Positions 1-8,518 of a stretch of DNA of 64,000 nucleotides are shown here, piece after piece. How positions within the stretch are numbered: the stretch's first letter is position 1; each line of letters starts with the position of its first letter. The notes below the pieces were generated by a model. The model worked only from the letters and a program-made list of their open reading frames with translations. It searched no databases and had not been told where the DNA came from. The position numbers and the translations under genes are program-made. The DNA is taken from contig NZ_JARBTM010000012.1 in assembly GCF_029240175.1 (NCBI RefSeq), positions 62,001 to 126,000 of the forward strand, written 5' to 3'. This DNA comes from Anaerosolibacter sp. Lineage in GTDB: Bacteria > Bacillota > Clostridia > Peptostreptococcales > Thermotaleaceae.

Positions 1-2
1 AT

Positions 3-281
3 CCGAATATAGAGAAAACTTCGCTACCGATATATTTTGGCGTGATTGGAAATCCAGATATTCATAAGGTGGAGATTATTGAGAAGAAAAGAAATATTGA
101 AGGTGAAGCAAAAATTCTTAATATTGATGATATGAGACTATGGCTTGTTTATATGAAAAAATTTCAAGGTTCAGACTTTAGTATTATTGGAACTTCAGCT
201 GATGGCAAGGAATTAACGAAAATAAATGGAAATATATCACCCTACTATGCAGAGCAAGGGCCATTCAGAGGTTATGAATAA
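3..281 (+). CDS. hypothetical protein, 3' end only
   Basis: The reading frame is open from the first bases of the window and stops at 281, so this is the C-terminal part (about 92 residues) of a gene that starts to the left. An internal ATG at 42 exists but the frame continues upstream of it (IEKTSLPIYFGVIGNPDIHK), so 42 is probably not the start. The visible part is mixed charged and hydrophobic with no membrane segment and ends GPFRGYE. I do not recognise the family. It stops about 60 bases before the recognisable part of the broken yunB, so the junction between the two may be a deletion or insertion scar. Confidence 0.5.
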   Translation, partial: PNIEKTSLPIYFGVIGNPDIHKVEIIEKKRNIEGEAKILNIDDMRLWLVYMKKFQGSDFSIIGTSADGKELTKINGNISPYYAEQGPFRGYE

Positions 282-340
282 TTAATACGCTTTATTTCGT
301 AATATCCTTAATCAGGGTACTTAACAATAAACTATGTCGT

Positions 341-763
341 AGTTTAGTCATACAAGATAATACAATGATGATGAATATGCTTGCATCAGAAGTGGCTCTT
401 GCTGTGCAGGATAAGATTAAGAACATCAAAACATCTGCTGTAAAGGTGCCGCTGGGAAATGTGTTTGGTAGTCAGTTACTGGCGCAGCATGGGCCAAATA
501 TCAATATAGACGTAACCCCCATAGGCATGGTAAATGTCGATTTTAAGACCGAATTTGAAGAATCTGGGATAAATCAGACGAGACATAAAATCTATCTGAT
601 CGTAAAAACACAAGTTAGAATTATCGTACCATTTTCATCTGAGAGTACTGAAGTTGTCACATCGGTACCTATTGCTGAGACCATTATCGTGGGTAAGGTA
701 CCACAGAATTACATCTTTGTACCTAAAGATGAGATGCTGAATATAGTACCTAATGGCAATTAA
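341..763 (+). pseudogene. yunB: sporulation protein YunB, 5'-truncated
   Basis: The translated product carries the YunB C-terminal region: LASEVALAVQDKIKNI, IPLG-like VPLGNVFGSQ, ESGINQTRHKIYL and PIAETIIVGKVPQNY. YunB is a sporulation protein of Bacillus and Clostridia, normally about 220-250 residues with an N-terminal membrane anchor. Here the first ATG (365) gives only 132 residues and there is no membrane anchor. Similarity seems to reach a little upstream in frame (RSLVIQDNTMMMN, from about 341), where there is no start codon, and a stop lies at 275-277. I infer loss of the 5' half. The end is closed by a strong terminator. It could still be expressed as a short protein from 365, but its RBS is poor. 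Confidence 0.75.
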
Positions 764-779
764 AGAAATAAAAGAAATA

Positions 780-826
780 AAAGAAACAAAGCCAGTATAG
801 GATTTATATACAGGCTTTGTTTCTTT
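780..826. terminator. bidirectional terminator
   Basis: The arms AAAGAAACAAAGCC (780-793) and GGCTTTGTTTCTTT (813-826) are perfect complements. They are flanked by A-rich and T-rich tracts, so they can end both the yunB remnant (+) and the small gene at 827-1006 (-). Confidence 0.85.
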
Positions 827-1006
827 TCAGGATTTCTCATCTGAAAGCTCTGTTTTTATTGGATTGTCTGTGGGATGCTGTTTATGTATATGCTTTTCAA
901 TAGTTCTTAATGCATCATTGCTCCAATACAGATTGACCCCAGTGTCTGAGGAACCAAAACCAAAGGCTATAAATGAATTGATCTTAGATTTATTGTCCTT
1001 TTCCAT
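827..1006 (-). CDS. small hypothetical protein, 59 aa
   Basis: A short minus-strand frame starts at ATG 1006-1004, preceded by a clean GGAGG at about 9 bases (reverse strand ggaggttttttct-ATG), and ends in TGA beside the shared terminator. The product is 59 residues, beginning MEKDNKSKINSFIAFGFGSS and ending ELSDEKS; it is soluble and charged, with no signal or membrane segment. The RBS, start and terminator placement make it more credible than the 88-residue plus-strand frame overlapping it. I do not recognise the family. Confidence 0.6.
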   Translation of the reverse strand: MEKDNKSKINSFIAFGFGSSDTGVNLYWSNDALRTIEKHIHKQHPTDNPIKTELSDEKS

Positions 1007-1227
1007 AGAAAAAACCTCCCCAAATACGATAATTAGAGTATTACCTATCCGTGGGTATTCGATACGCAGGGTTGATCTTAATGGTTCAAAAAAGAAAAAG
1101 GAGAATGGGGTTGGTATCGATTCTCAATAAAATAATTGATACATCTGATTACCACCCTTCTCCTACAATATACTATTCATAATAAGACAAAATGATACTA
1201 GGTTATTCGTCTACTATACAAGCTTTT

Positions 1228-1500
1228 CTACATTTCTTTTACAATCGTTAATGTTTTTAAATCAGATGAACTGCTAACCTTTAATACGATCATATCAGAG
1301 CCATTAAATTCGATAATTTCTAGGCCGTTTAAAAGTAATGGATCTTCGTAATTATCAAACAAAATATGGGGATGGATTACCAGCCGGTTATCTTCAATGG
1401 TTAACGAACAGCCATGTATAGGGGCATGAGGGGAATCGCTGAGAATCTGTATGGAACAAGTACCCTCTAAGAAGGGTTGAATATCATGATTTAAGGACAT
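1228..1500 (-). CDS. hypothetical protein, 90 aa
   Basis: This is a soluble 90-residue protein starting MSLNHDIQPFLEGTCSIQIL. The start ATG has a good minus-strand ribosome site (GGAAGGAGCTCCCAAT before ATG). It is rich in beta-prone segments (LTIEDNRLVIHPHILF) and ends LKTLTIVKEM. It has no cysteine cluster or signal peptide that would give a location. It lies between the small gene 827-1006 and a terminator-containing gap, apparently as a single gene. Family unknown. Confidence 0.65.
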   Translation of the reverse strand: MSLNHDIQPFLEGTCSIQILSDSPHAPIHGCSLTIEDNRLVIHPHILFDNYEDPLLLNGLEIIEFNGSDMIVLKVSSSSDLKTLTIVKEM

Positions 1501-1588
1501 ATTGGGAGCTCCTTCCTAAATTTTTTTTAATTATATCAAATCAAATTAGCGATGCATAGAGTCTAACTTATTGTGTTTGTACCAAATA

Positions 1589-1625
1589 AAAACAGATTCC
1601 TACCAGCAGCTGAGGAATCTGTTTT
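1589..1625. terminator. hairpin terminator in a gene-free gap
   Basis: AAAACAGATTCCT (1589-1601) pairs with AGGAATCTGTTTT (1613-1625). The 378 bases between the divergent genes at 1500 and 1879 contain this hairpin and otherwise A/T-rich sequence (1660-1800) probably holding promoters; I see no other gene there. Confidence 0.65.
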
Positions 1626-1878
1626 GAAGGGGTGTGCATTGAAACCTGCACATACTAATAGTATATCATAGATTTGTTAAATATTTATTAAAAAATGTAG
1701 GTTTTTCAAAAAAAATATTTGTTAAATATATGATAATATTGGTAAACGAAGCGATTGTGTAGAAACTTAAAATCAAAATTTTAACAATAAATACATTTAT
1801 ACATGAAATGAGTGCTTGTCACCTTTTTTTTTCTTGGACATAGTATGAATCGAGTAAAGAGAAAAGGAGGTGAGCTGA

Positions 1879-2112
1879 ATGTCTATGGGAACAAATAACA
1901 TTGGAGGATGCCCCCAACTTCCAGGAACAATTTTAAGAATCAATATACCAGCAGGTGCAGTGATCAATTTGCTTAATCTTATAGAAATTACTTCCCCAAG
2001 TGGTATATGCTTAATCGTTAGGATTCCAGCCCTTGGTGGAGGCTTAGGTTTAAATAGCTTGGTCGATGCAATCAAACAAGCTGGTGGGACTGTAGAATTT
2101 CAACAGTATTAA
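1879..2112 (+). CDS. small hydrophobic hypothetical protein, 77 aa
   Basis: The start ATG follows a perfect AAAGGAGGTGA ribosome site. The product (MSMGTNNIGGCPQLPGTILR ... GGTVEFQQY) is rich in Ile, Leu, Gly and Pro and has almost no charge; segments such as INIPAGAVINLLNLIEI look like beta strands rather than a clean membrane helix. This composition resembles small spore-coat or surface proteins, but that is only an impression. It is a single gene ended by a strong hairpin directly after the stop. A 92-residue minus-strand frame across it is an antisense shadow. Confidence 0.7.
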   Translation: MSMGTNNIGGCPQLPGTILRINIPAGAVINLLNLIEITSPSGICLIVRIPALGGGLGLNSLVDAIKQAGGTVEFQQY

Positions 2113-2115
2113 TCA

Positions 2116-2164
2116 AATAAATGAAGAAGCTAGGTATTTCCAATACCTAGCTTCTTCATTTATT
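2116..2164 (+). terminator. strong terminator
   Basis: The 23-bp arms at 2116-2138 and 2142-2164 (core GAAGAAGCTAGGTATT / AATACCTAGCTTCTTC) are perfect complements with a 3-base loop. They end the gene at 1879-2112. Confidence 0.9.
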
Positions 2165-2319
2165 CAAAGATAGAGTAGAAAAATGGAAGAAATGACAAAA
2201 TTCGACTTGTTATGACAGGAATCATCAAAAATGATATCATATTGGTATGCCTGAGTCATCATATTAATTATCAGAATCAGATATAGTAAAGGTCTGTAGA
2301 GGGGAGGCAATCCACAGCG

Positions 2320-3540
2320 ATGCAGTTAATTGTACAGTTTGTATTTTGGTACCCTCTGCTTATGAGTATGGTGTGGATGATCGGGGGCATCATTTTTTAT
2401 TTTAGAAGGGAACGAAAGGGACAGCCCTCCTTAAATGAGACTCCATTTGTTTCGATTTTGGTCCCTTGTTATAACGAGGAAGCGACGATTGCTGAAACCA
2501 TTCGGCACTTAGATCAACTAAATTATCCAAACTATGAAATAATCGCAGTAAATGATGGCAGTAAAGATCAAACGGTTACAAAGCTTAGAGAATTGTGTGA
2601 ACGCTATGATCGGCTTCGTGTGATTCACTTACAAGAAAATGCTGGCAAGGCCAATGCATTATATCTAGCATTGATCGCTTCCAAGGGTGAGATTCTTGTT
2701 GGTATTGATGCAGATGCAGTGCTCGATAAAGATGCGCTAAAATATATGGTGCCTCATTTTACTACACCGCACTTCGGAGAGCGAGTTGGTGCGGTTACGG
2801 GGAACCCTAGAATCCGAAATAGAAGTTCTCTTTTGGCTAGGGTACAGGTATGCGAATTTTCTAGTATCATTGGACTGATCAAGAGAACTCAAAGAATCTT
2901 GGGAAAAGTAATGACCGTATCAGGCGTAATCGTAGCTTATAGGAAAAGTGCTTTGCTGGATTGTGAATTATGGGATCGAGATACCATAACGGAAGATATA
3001 GGTGTAACTTGGAAGCTGCAAAAAAGGTTTTGGGATGTGCGGTATGAGCCAAATGCCATATGTTGGATGCTAGTACCGGAAACCATTAAAGGATTTTGGA
3101 ATCAAAGAGTACGTTGGGCCCAAGGCGGCATTGAAGCACTACTAAAGCACTGGGATGTTTTTTTAGATTGGAGATATCGCAGGCTTATGCCGATTTATAT
3201 TGAACAAGCGTGCAGTATATTGTGGGCTGCTGCATGGATTCTATCAACGATAGTCTTGATGATTCAAATTCTTTCAAGTGGAGAATTATATTATCCCGTG
3301 TTTTGGTCTGGAACGTATTTGTCATTTGTGTGCATCATTCAATTTTTTGTCGCTATGTTTATTGATAGGAGATACGATCCCAAAATACTCAAGTATTATT
3401 TATGGGCAATATGGTATCCAACTTTTTATTGGTATTTCAATGCGCTGGTTGTGCTGCGGGCGATACCGAAGGCACTGCTGCGTAAGAAAAATGGAAAGTT
3501 TGCAGTTTGGGATAGTCCTGATAGGGGGTTGGATATTTAG
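2320..3540 (+). CDS. pgaC: poly-beta-1,6-N-acetylglucosamine synthase (GT2)
   Basis: This is a processive family 2 glycosyltransferase that polymerises UDP-GlcNAc into PNAG exopolysaccharide at the inner face of the membrane. Length (406 aa) fits PgaC/IcaA. Visible motifs are ND79G, the DAD motif at 130-132, TED at 224-226 and the processivity motif QRVRW at 262-266. One membrane segment precedes the catalytic domain (about 5-27) and several follow (about 290-400). The ATG start has GAGGGGAGG upstream. The next gene begins one base after the stop, and its product resembles PgaD, so the two form one operon. PgaCD is controlled by c-di-GMP in other bacteria, and c-di-GMP enzymes occur elsewhere in this window. 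PgaA and PgaB are not nearby, as usual in a single-membrane organism. Confidence 0.88.
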   Translation: MQLIVQFVFWYPLLMSMVWMIGGIIFYFRRERKGQPSLNETPFVSILVPCYNEEATIAETIRHLDQLNYPNYEIIAVNDGSKDQTVTKLRELCERYDRLRVIHLQENAGKANALYLALIASKGEILVGIDADAVLDKDALKYMVPHFTTPHFGERVGAVTGNPRIRNRSSLLARVQVCEFSSIIGLIKRTQRILGKVMTVSGVIVAYRKSALLDCELWDRDTITEDIGVTWKLQKRFWDVRYEPNAICWMLVPETIKGFWNQRVRWAQGGIEALLKHWDVFLDWRYRRLMPIYIEQACSILWAAAWILSTIVLMIQILSSGELYYPVFWSGTYLSFVCIIQFFVAMFIDRRYDPKILKYYLWAIWYPTFYWYFNALVVLRAIPKALLRKKNGKFAVWDSPDRGLDI

Positions 3541-3541
3541 G

Positions 3542-3943
3542 ATGTTAATTGACGGCAGGCAAAAGAGAAGAATAAAAGTGGTCGAGGCAATCATCACTTT
3601 ACTGGGATGGATATATATATTGGGTTTCTTCATATATACAGCCTTGACCTTGATACTTTGGTATTTTAACTTAAATTATATCTATAATGAACTATTCTAC
3701 ATGCAGAATATTTTTGATACACTCAAGATTATTTCTGTTACGATTACTGCGGCAATGGTTGCTTTTGTCATCATGCTTGGATGGGGGCGGTACAACTATC
3801 AGAAATTTGGACACTTAGATAGGAGGCAATTCCCTAAAAAGGTCTCTTCAGAGGATATCGCTAAATATTTTAATCTTTCTATCCAGCAAGTGGATGAGCT
3901 CCAAAGCGATAAGTGGATAAACCTAGAGAAAACCATCGTCTAA
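3542..3943 (+). CDS. pgaD: PgaD-like PNAG synthesis accessory protein
   Basis: This 133-residue protein has two predicted membrane helices (about 14-38 and 60-85) followed by the short cytoplasmic tail GRYNYQKFGHLDRR, the layout of PgaD, the small partner of PgaC. The ATG at 3542 is preceded by AGGGGGTTGG, which lies in the last codons of pgaC. Translational coupling is likely. The longer in-frame opening back to 3278 only overlaps pgaC and has no ribosome site. The C-terminus (SSEDIAKYFNLSIQQVDELQ) looks helical and may be regulatory. Function is inferred from position, size and topology; sequence similarity to PgaD is modest. Confidence 0.75.
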   Translation: MLIDGRQKRRIKVVEAIITLLGWIYILGFFIYTALTLILWYFNLNYIYNELFYMQNIFDTLKIISVTITAAMVAFVIMLGWGRYNYQKFGHLDRRQFPKKVSSEDIAKYFNLSIQQVDELQSDKWINLEKTIV

Positions 3944-3953
3944 TCATTTGCAA

Positions 3954-3997
3954 ACAGAAGAAGCCCACAGGGATATATCACTGTGGGCTTCTTCTGT
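3954..3997. terminator. bidirectional terminator after pgaCD
   Basis: ACAGAAGAAGCCCACAG (3954-3970) pairs perfectly with CTGTGGGCTTCTTCTGT (3981-3997). It separates pgaCD (+) from the convergent small gene at 4010-4165 (-). Confidence 0.9.
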
Positions 3998-4009
3998 TTA
4001 TAGGGATGT

Positions 4010-4165
4010 TTACTCGGTTTCAATCATTTCCCATTCTACGGCTTTTCCTTCTCGTGGACAGGAAGGAAAAGCCTCACCTGCATCAAGTTTTATTTTTTTG
4101 CCAAATTCGTTCCTATAGGTGCCAGTAACGATGACTCTATCTCCAGTTATGCCATTAATACGCAT
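4010..4165 (-). CDS. small YjzC-like protein, 51 aa
   Basis: This minus-strand frame starts at ATG 4165-4163 with GAAAGGAAG about seven bases upstream, and stops just before the shared terminator. The product begins MRINGITGDRVIVTGTYRNE and ends EGKAVEWEMIETE. The pattern 'GTY ... G ... KKIKLDAGEAFP' followed by a W near the end is reminiscent of the small YjzC family of Firmicutes (function unknown), but this is a weak visual match. It is probably a monocistronic gene. It is too short for most ORF callers and could be missed. Confidence 0.6.
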   Translation of the reverse strand: MRINGITGDRVIVTGTYRNEFGKKIKLDAGEAFPSCPREGKAVEWEMIETE

Positions 4166-4296
4166 ATCATACTTCCTTTCAAAAATATTTATTGCAGTAA
4201 TAACATTCTCCGATTTACTGACATTTATTCAGATAGAGGAAGTAAGAATGATATTAGCTAAGCCTTTAAAATAAAGAAACGAAGTCTAGCCATCTA

Positions 4297-4497
4297 TTAT
4301 TTGTCGGATGGATTATACCTATCAGCTAAAAGTTCATCACCTACACCAATATTTTCAAGTTCGTTCTCTTTCACATATGTAACGAAAGCTTGCACTGGAA
4401 TATTGTAGATTTCACTTAATCGAGGGATGATTTCTTTAACAATCCTATTTTTCTGGTCTTTCGTTATTTTCGGACCTTCAATTTTTACTACTGGCAT
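4297..4497 (-). CDS. 4-oxalocrotonate tautomerase family protein
   Basis: This is a 66-residue tautomerase superfamily monomer. The mature N-terminus after Met removal would be Pro-2 (MPVVKIEGPKI), the catalytic base of the family, and the protein has the beta-alpha-beta layout of 4-OT enzymes, which work as oligomers. A good ribosome site (GGAGGTGCTTTT before ATG) fixes the start. The substrate cannot be read from sequence; in Firmicutes such genes are usually orphan. The second conserved arginine region is replaced by KDQKNRIVKEIIPR. It is a single gene with no catabolic neighbours. Confidence 0.85.
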   Translation of the reverse strand: MPVVKIEGPKITKDQKNRIVKEIIPRLSEIYNIPVQAFVTYVKENELENIGVGDELLADRYNPSDK

Positions 4498-4762
4498 AAA
4501 AGCACCTCCGTTAGTTTATTTAACTGTATTATAAATGGTATTTCCAATTGTTTCAATATTTATGTTGGACAAATGATTAAGGGTGTATGATGAGATGTAT
4601 TAAAATTTAAAGTTAAACATGAACTATAACTTTAACAAGTGTGAGCGGTCCTTATATAATAAGTGGGTTTTAATTCCATATAAAACAGGAAATTGGAATA
4701 TTACATGGAATATACTGTATAAGTGCATGATTGATTCATGAGTATTTAAGGGGGGAATTACA

Positions 4763-5719
4763 TTGTATAACAAAACACGGAGAATCATTGCTGTGGTTGT
4801 TTGCATCATCATTGGAGTTGTGATGCTATCAGCTTGTGGTGCAAAATCATCTGAGCAGGCTATGTCTGTAACTCAAGAACATGCGATGGAGGCAGAGGGA
4901 GGATTAAGCAATAGGGTTAATGATAAAAATACAAGCGCAGTGCAGATCGATGAAACCAGTGTCCAAGGAACCCATCGGAAGATTATAAAATCTGCAAATG
5001 TTCAGATAGAGACCCAAAGTTTTGATGAGGTGACAAGCGGTATTCTTGACAGAACCAAAAAATTAGATGGATATGTTGAAAACTCCAACATATCAGGAAG
5101 GCGGGGCAACGAAAAAACTGACATTCAAAATAGAAGGGCCTATATTACTATACGAATTCCAGAACATGCATTTGAATCATTTTTATTGACAGTGGAGAAA
5201 ATGGGGAATGTTATAGGAAGCCAAACAAGAGGTGAAGATATATCAGGCCAGTATTTTGATACGGAGGCTAGATTGAAGGCTCTTCAGATACAAGAGGAGA
5301 GACTGCTAGAAATATTAAAAAAAGCCCAAGCGGTGAAGGATATCATAGAATTAGAAAGAGAACTCTCTGAACTAAGATATCAGATTGAGAACTTAACCGG
5401 TACTATTCGAAAATGGGATAGTCTTGTGAATTATGCTACTATTGAAATTGAAGTCATTGAGGTTCAGAAGATGACAGAAGGTGATAGTGATGTATTTATG
5501 GTCAGCATAAAAAGAGGGTTTAATGATTCTGTTGAAATGGTTGGGCGAATGATTAAAGGTCTAATTATCCTCCTGACAATGCTGCTGCCATTCATTTTAG
5601 TAATGATACCCCTAGTCTTCTTGTATGTATTTCTGAAAAGAAAATTGAAAGCAAAATGGACAGCTATCTATTTGAGAAAGAAGAAAGAGCACAAAGATTT
5701 TAATGGTGATGAAAAGTAA
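4763..5719 (+). CDS. DUF4349 lipoprotein
   Basis: The start is TTG (4763), eight bases after AAGGGGGG. The N-terminus has a lipobox ([10 protein letters not shown], Cys about residue 26), so the protein is probably anchored to the outer face of the membrane. Residues about 70-245 match the DUF4349 pattern: [14 protein letters not shown], then [34 protein letters not shown], a long coiled coil ([20 protein letters not shown]) and [15 protein letters not shown] membrane helix at about 265-295 is followed by a basic tail, giving a second anchor. The molecular role of the family is unknown. Its 3' end abuts the hflX leader and the two may be co-transcribed. Confidence 0.85.
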   Translation: MYNKTRRIIAVVVCIIIGVVMLSACGAKSSEQAMSVTQEHAMEAEGGLSNRVNDKNTSAVQIDETSVQGTHRKIIKSANVQIETQSFDEVTSGILDRTKKLDGYVENSNISGRRGNEKTDIQNRRAYITIRIPEHAFESFLLTVEKMGNVIGSQTRGEDISGQYFDTEARLKALQIQEERLLEILKKAQAVKDIIELERELSELRYQIENLTGTIRKWDSLVNYATIEIEVIEVQKMTEGDSDVFMVSIKRGFNDSVEMVGRMIKGLIILLTMLLPFILVMIPLVFLYVFLKRKLKAKWTAIYLRKKKEHKDFNGDEK

Positions 5720-5837
5720 ATACATTATTTTACAGGCTATCATTGAAAGGATGAACGATTACAATAAAGTTTTAGCTGTGTTTTTGCTATTTTCGAGTAT
5801 AATAATGTGTATAAAGAAAAATAAGGTTGGTGACTAT

Positions 5838-7157
5838 ATGCAGTTTAATGAAAATAATGAAATCATAAATGAGATAGAACAAAGGGCAATACTGGTGGGT
5901 TTGAGTACTGGAAGCAAGAACGAGATAACCACGATTGAAAGTTCTATGGAAGAATTGAAGGAGTTGGCCAAGGCAGCTGGAGCAAAGGTTCTGGATGTGA
6001 CGATTCAAAATAAACAAAGAATTGATGTAACCTATTACATAGGAAAAGGAAAAGCAGAGGAAGTCCAGATTTTATGTAGAGCTTTAGATGCAAATCTGGT
6101 TATTTTTAATGATGAACTATCGGGAGCCCAGATCAGAAACCTTGAGGAGCTGATAGGGGTAACCGTTATAGATCGTACCACATTAATTCTTGATATCTTT
6201 GCCCATCGTGCCCGATCGAAAGAGGGAAAATTACAAGTAGAATTGGCGCAGTTGAGGTATAGACTGCCAAGATTGGTAGGGTTGGGGGCCTCTCTATCCC
6301 GAACTGGAGCTGGTATCGGAACGAAGGGACCAGGTGAAAAGAAACTAGAGCTAGATCGAAGGCACATTCTGGATCGTATTACCGATATACGGCATCAATT
6401 AGAGGAAACTCGAAAAAATCGAGAAACACAGCGTACCAAGCGCAGAAAGAGCGAACTGCCTATTGTTGCCCTTGTAGGATATACAAATGCAGGAAAGTCT
6501 ACATTGATGAACAAGTTCATGAGTATTTCGGGTGTTCAGCAGGAAGAGAAGGAGGTCTACGTAGAGGATATGCTCTTTGCAACCTTGGATACTGCCCATC
6601 GAAAGATGATATTGCCCACCAAAGAAGAATTTATTCTTATCGATACCGTAGGATTTGTTAGCAAGCTTCCCCATTCTTTGGTAGAAGCATTTAAGGCTAC
6701 ATTGGAAGAGGTTAAGGAAGCAAATTTACTATTGCATGTAGTAGATGCAACCAATGAGGACTTTGAAATGCAAATGAAAGTAACGGAGAAGGTACTCCAT
6801 GACTTAGGTGTAAATGACAAACCAACAATTTTAATTTTTAATAAGATAGATAAACTTGAGGCACGACCAAATGTAATACCTAGAGGAGAAAATATACTCC
6901 ATATATCAGCACGAAATGATATTGGTTTGGATTCCCTAATTGGAATGATTAAAGAGAAAATCTTTAGCAATATGAAAAAAGTTGAACTCCTTTTACCCTA
7001 TGACAAGGGAGATATAGTATCCTATTTATGCGACAAAACCAAAGTATTGAAAACAGAGTACAGAGAAGATGGAGTGCTCGTGGAGACTACCCTAGGACCT
7101 GCCGATTTCAGCAAGTACAAGATGTATACACTAAATGCAGATGAGGTTATGGAGTGA
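5838..7157 (+). CDS. hflX: ribosome-associated GTPase HflX
   Basis: HflX binds the 50S subunit and splits stalled 70S ribosomes under stress. The 439-residue product has the N-terminal HflX domain with its Gly-rich signature ([20 protein letters not shown], about 148-167), a helical linker, and the G domain: G1 GYTNAGKS (214-221), G3 DTVGF (269-273) and G4 NKID (335-338). I start at ATG 5838, after GGTTGGTG, because the family begins close to the ERAILVGL-like stretch ([11 protein letters not shown]). The frame is open to 5703, but that adds a hydrophobic stretch foreign to HflX. The next gene starts 4 bases after the stop. Confidence 0.95.
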   Translation: MQFNENNEIINEIEQRAILVGLSTGSKNEITTIESSMEELKELAKAAGAKVLDVTIQNKQRIDVTYYIGKGKAEEVQILCRALDANLVIFNDELSGAQIRNLEELIGVTVIDRTTLILDIFAHRARSKEGKLQVELAQLRYRLPRLVGLGASLSRTGAGIGTKGPGEKKLELDRRHILDRITDIRHQLEETRKNRETQRTKRRKSELPIVALVGYTNAGKSTLMNKFMSISGVQQEEKEVYVEDMLFATLDTAHRKMILPTKEEFILIDTVGFVSKLPHSLVEAFKATLEEVKEANLLLHVVDATNEDFEMQMKVTEKVLHDLGVNDKPTILIFNKIDKLEARPNVIPRGENILHISARNDIGLDSLIGMIKEKIFSNMKKVELLLPYDKGDIVSYLCDKTKVLKTEYREDGVLVETTLGPADFSKYKMYTLNADEVME

Positions 7158-7161
7158 GAAT

Positions 7162-7836
7162 ATGATTCCAAAGAATAATCAAGTATTAAATTGGGAGCAT
7201 ATAGAAGAAATAGAGGACTATATGCTTACCTACCTCCTCTATCGAGAAGGGAAAAGTGTACCCCTTCTGGCTAGGATAAGAAGGAAAAGTATCGAGGAGA
7301 TCAATGAAGATCTAATATTGGCGAAGTCTAAGCTTTTTGCAAAAAAACAAAGAAGCAAATCACTGCTAGACAAGATGGTAGAAATCACAAAGACAGAGCG
7401 ATTATCCTTGATCCAAGGTCTAAGTAAAGAGGAAAGATTAGAAATCATAAAAGAAGTCAAAGAAAGATATGATGGGTTTAAGAATCCTGAGGATAAGATG
7501 ATGTTAATTTGGATTATTGGTGAATTGAATGCAAAGGAATTGTTGGAATACGTCTATAGAGATATGAGACATCATCATGGAAATGTGAGAAGATTGGCTT
7601 GTTCTGCCCTCAAAAAAATTGGAGATGATACAAGTTTAGAATATCTTCATAAAGCGTTGATAGATCCAAAACCCCAAGTACGTCAATATGCAGCAAAGGC
7701 ATTAAGCCTATTAGGCAATGAAAAAACCTTGAATAGGATTAAAAAGCTAGTAAATAATCCAAATGAAAAAGAATATGTAAAGATGGCTTTTATGGAAGCC
7801 ATCCGAAACATGGAAACAAGATTTAATAGTAATTAA
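7162..7836 (+). CDS. HEAT-repeat protein
   Basis: This 224-residue soluble helical protein has a C-terminal half (about 115-215) of HEAT/PBS-lyase-like repeats: NVRRLACSALKKIGDD, then PQVRQYAAKALSLLGN, then EYVKMAFMEAIRNM. Such repeats mediate protein contacts. The N-terminal half has a short helix-turn-helix-like stretch (GKSVPLLARIRRKSIEEINE) and basic residues. The start at ATG 7162 has GGAGTG upstream inside the end of hflX; the frame extends to 7135 but without a ribosome site. The close coupling to hflX suggests a shared transcript. The specific function is unknown. Its 3' end overlaps the convergent DUF3189 gene by 14 bases. Confidence 0.8.
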   Translation: MIPKNNQVLNWEHIEEIEDYMLTYLLYREGKSVPLLARIRRKSIEEINEDLILAKSKLFAKKQRSKSLLDKMVEITKTERLSLIQGLSKEERLEIIKEVKERYDGFKNPEDKMMLIWIIGELNAKELLEYVYRDMRHHHGNVRRLACSALKKIGDDTSLEYLHKALIDPKPQVRQYAAKALSLLGNEKTLNRIKKLVNNPNEKEYVKMAFMEAIRNMETRFNSN

Positions 7837-8284
7837 TTTTTTCCTTTGTATGTTGAACGATCTTTACAATATTCATATAAGTTGATCGGGTACCCTTAAT
7901 GACTATAGGTCGACCAAAACCCACCCATTGTAATCTTCTAGATGAAAAGCCGCCTATTCGCATAAGGGTGTTTACTGTGGGCAGTGTATTTACAATCATA
8001 AGATCATCTTGTGATTGCCCCAGTGCTCTCCACATATCCTGTATAGCTGGAATGACAAGATGGGGTGAGAATTGACGGCCTAAGGTATAGATATTATGGC
8101 CTTTTTCGTCGCGGCCTCGTAAGATAATTTTTCCTCGATCACATTTTTCCAAGGTATCGTAAAAAGAGATCCCAAGAAAATCATGCTTATCAGGAATATA
8201 TTCCATAGGCAATAAACCTAAGTGAATGGCCGCTGCCGTCGTTGAAGAATGGGCACCGCCTACACAATGATAGATAATATGCAG
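7823..8284 (-). CDS. DUF3189 family protein
   Basis: The N-terminus HIIYHCVGGAHSSTTAAAIH is the DUF3189 signature found in spore-forming Firmicutes; the function is unknown. The best ribosome site on this strand (AGGGAGGTG) sits five bases before a CTG at 8284-8282, giving a start exactly where the family begins (M-x-IIYHC, 153 aa). The frame has no ATG there. The only upstream alternative is a TTG at 8311 with no visible ribosome site. I therefore propose the rare CTG start, with TTG 8311 as the conservative choice. The C-terminus overlaps the HEAT gene end to end. Confidence 0.8.
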   Translation of the reverse strand: MHIIYHCVGGAHSSTTAAAIHLGLLPMEYIPDKHDFLGISFYDTLEKCDRGKIILRGRDEKGHNIYTLGRQFSPHLVIPAIQDMWRALGQSQDDLMIVNTLPTVNTLMRIGGFSSRRLQWVGFGRPIVIKGTRSTYMNIVKIVQHTKEKINYY

Positions 8285-8333
8285 AAAAACACCTCCCTTA
8301 ACATTGGGCAAATAAAAGCTATATCAGTTTCTC

Positions 8334-8369
8334 ATATATTTATTATGTGTAAAAACATAATAAATATAT
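8334..8369. repeat. AT-rich 15-bp inverted repeat in divergent promoter region
   Basis: ATATATTTATTATGT (8334-8348) and ACATAATAAATATAT (8355-8369) are perfect complements, six bases apart. They lie between the divergent DUF3189 and Nudix genes. There is no T-tract typical of a terminator, so an operator or a leader hairpin is possible. Confidence 0.5.
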
Positions 8370-8518
8370 AAAAGGTGTATGAATTATGAAAAAAATGGAA
8401 TAATAGGAATAGCAGGATCAGGGAGCATGAATTTTACACAAAAAATTCAGAATAGTCTTGCGAATGGCTGCTATTTATTATATGATAGTAGTAACAAATC
8501 GGAGGGAGGAATTAGCCT

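Noticed and set aside
864-1130. Plus-strand frame of 88 codons
   Set aside because: It has no ribosome site and overlaps the minus-strand gene 827-1006, which has a GGAGG and a terminator; the product (Lys and Cys runs) looks like a shadow.
1797-2075. Minus-strand frame of 92 codons
   Set aside because: It is antisense to the gene at 1879-2112, which has a perfect ribosome site and a terminator.
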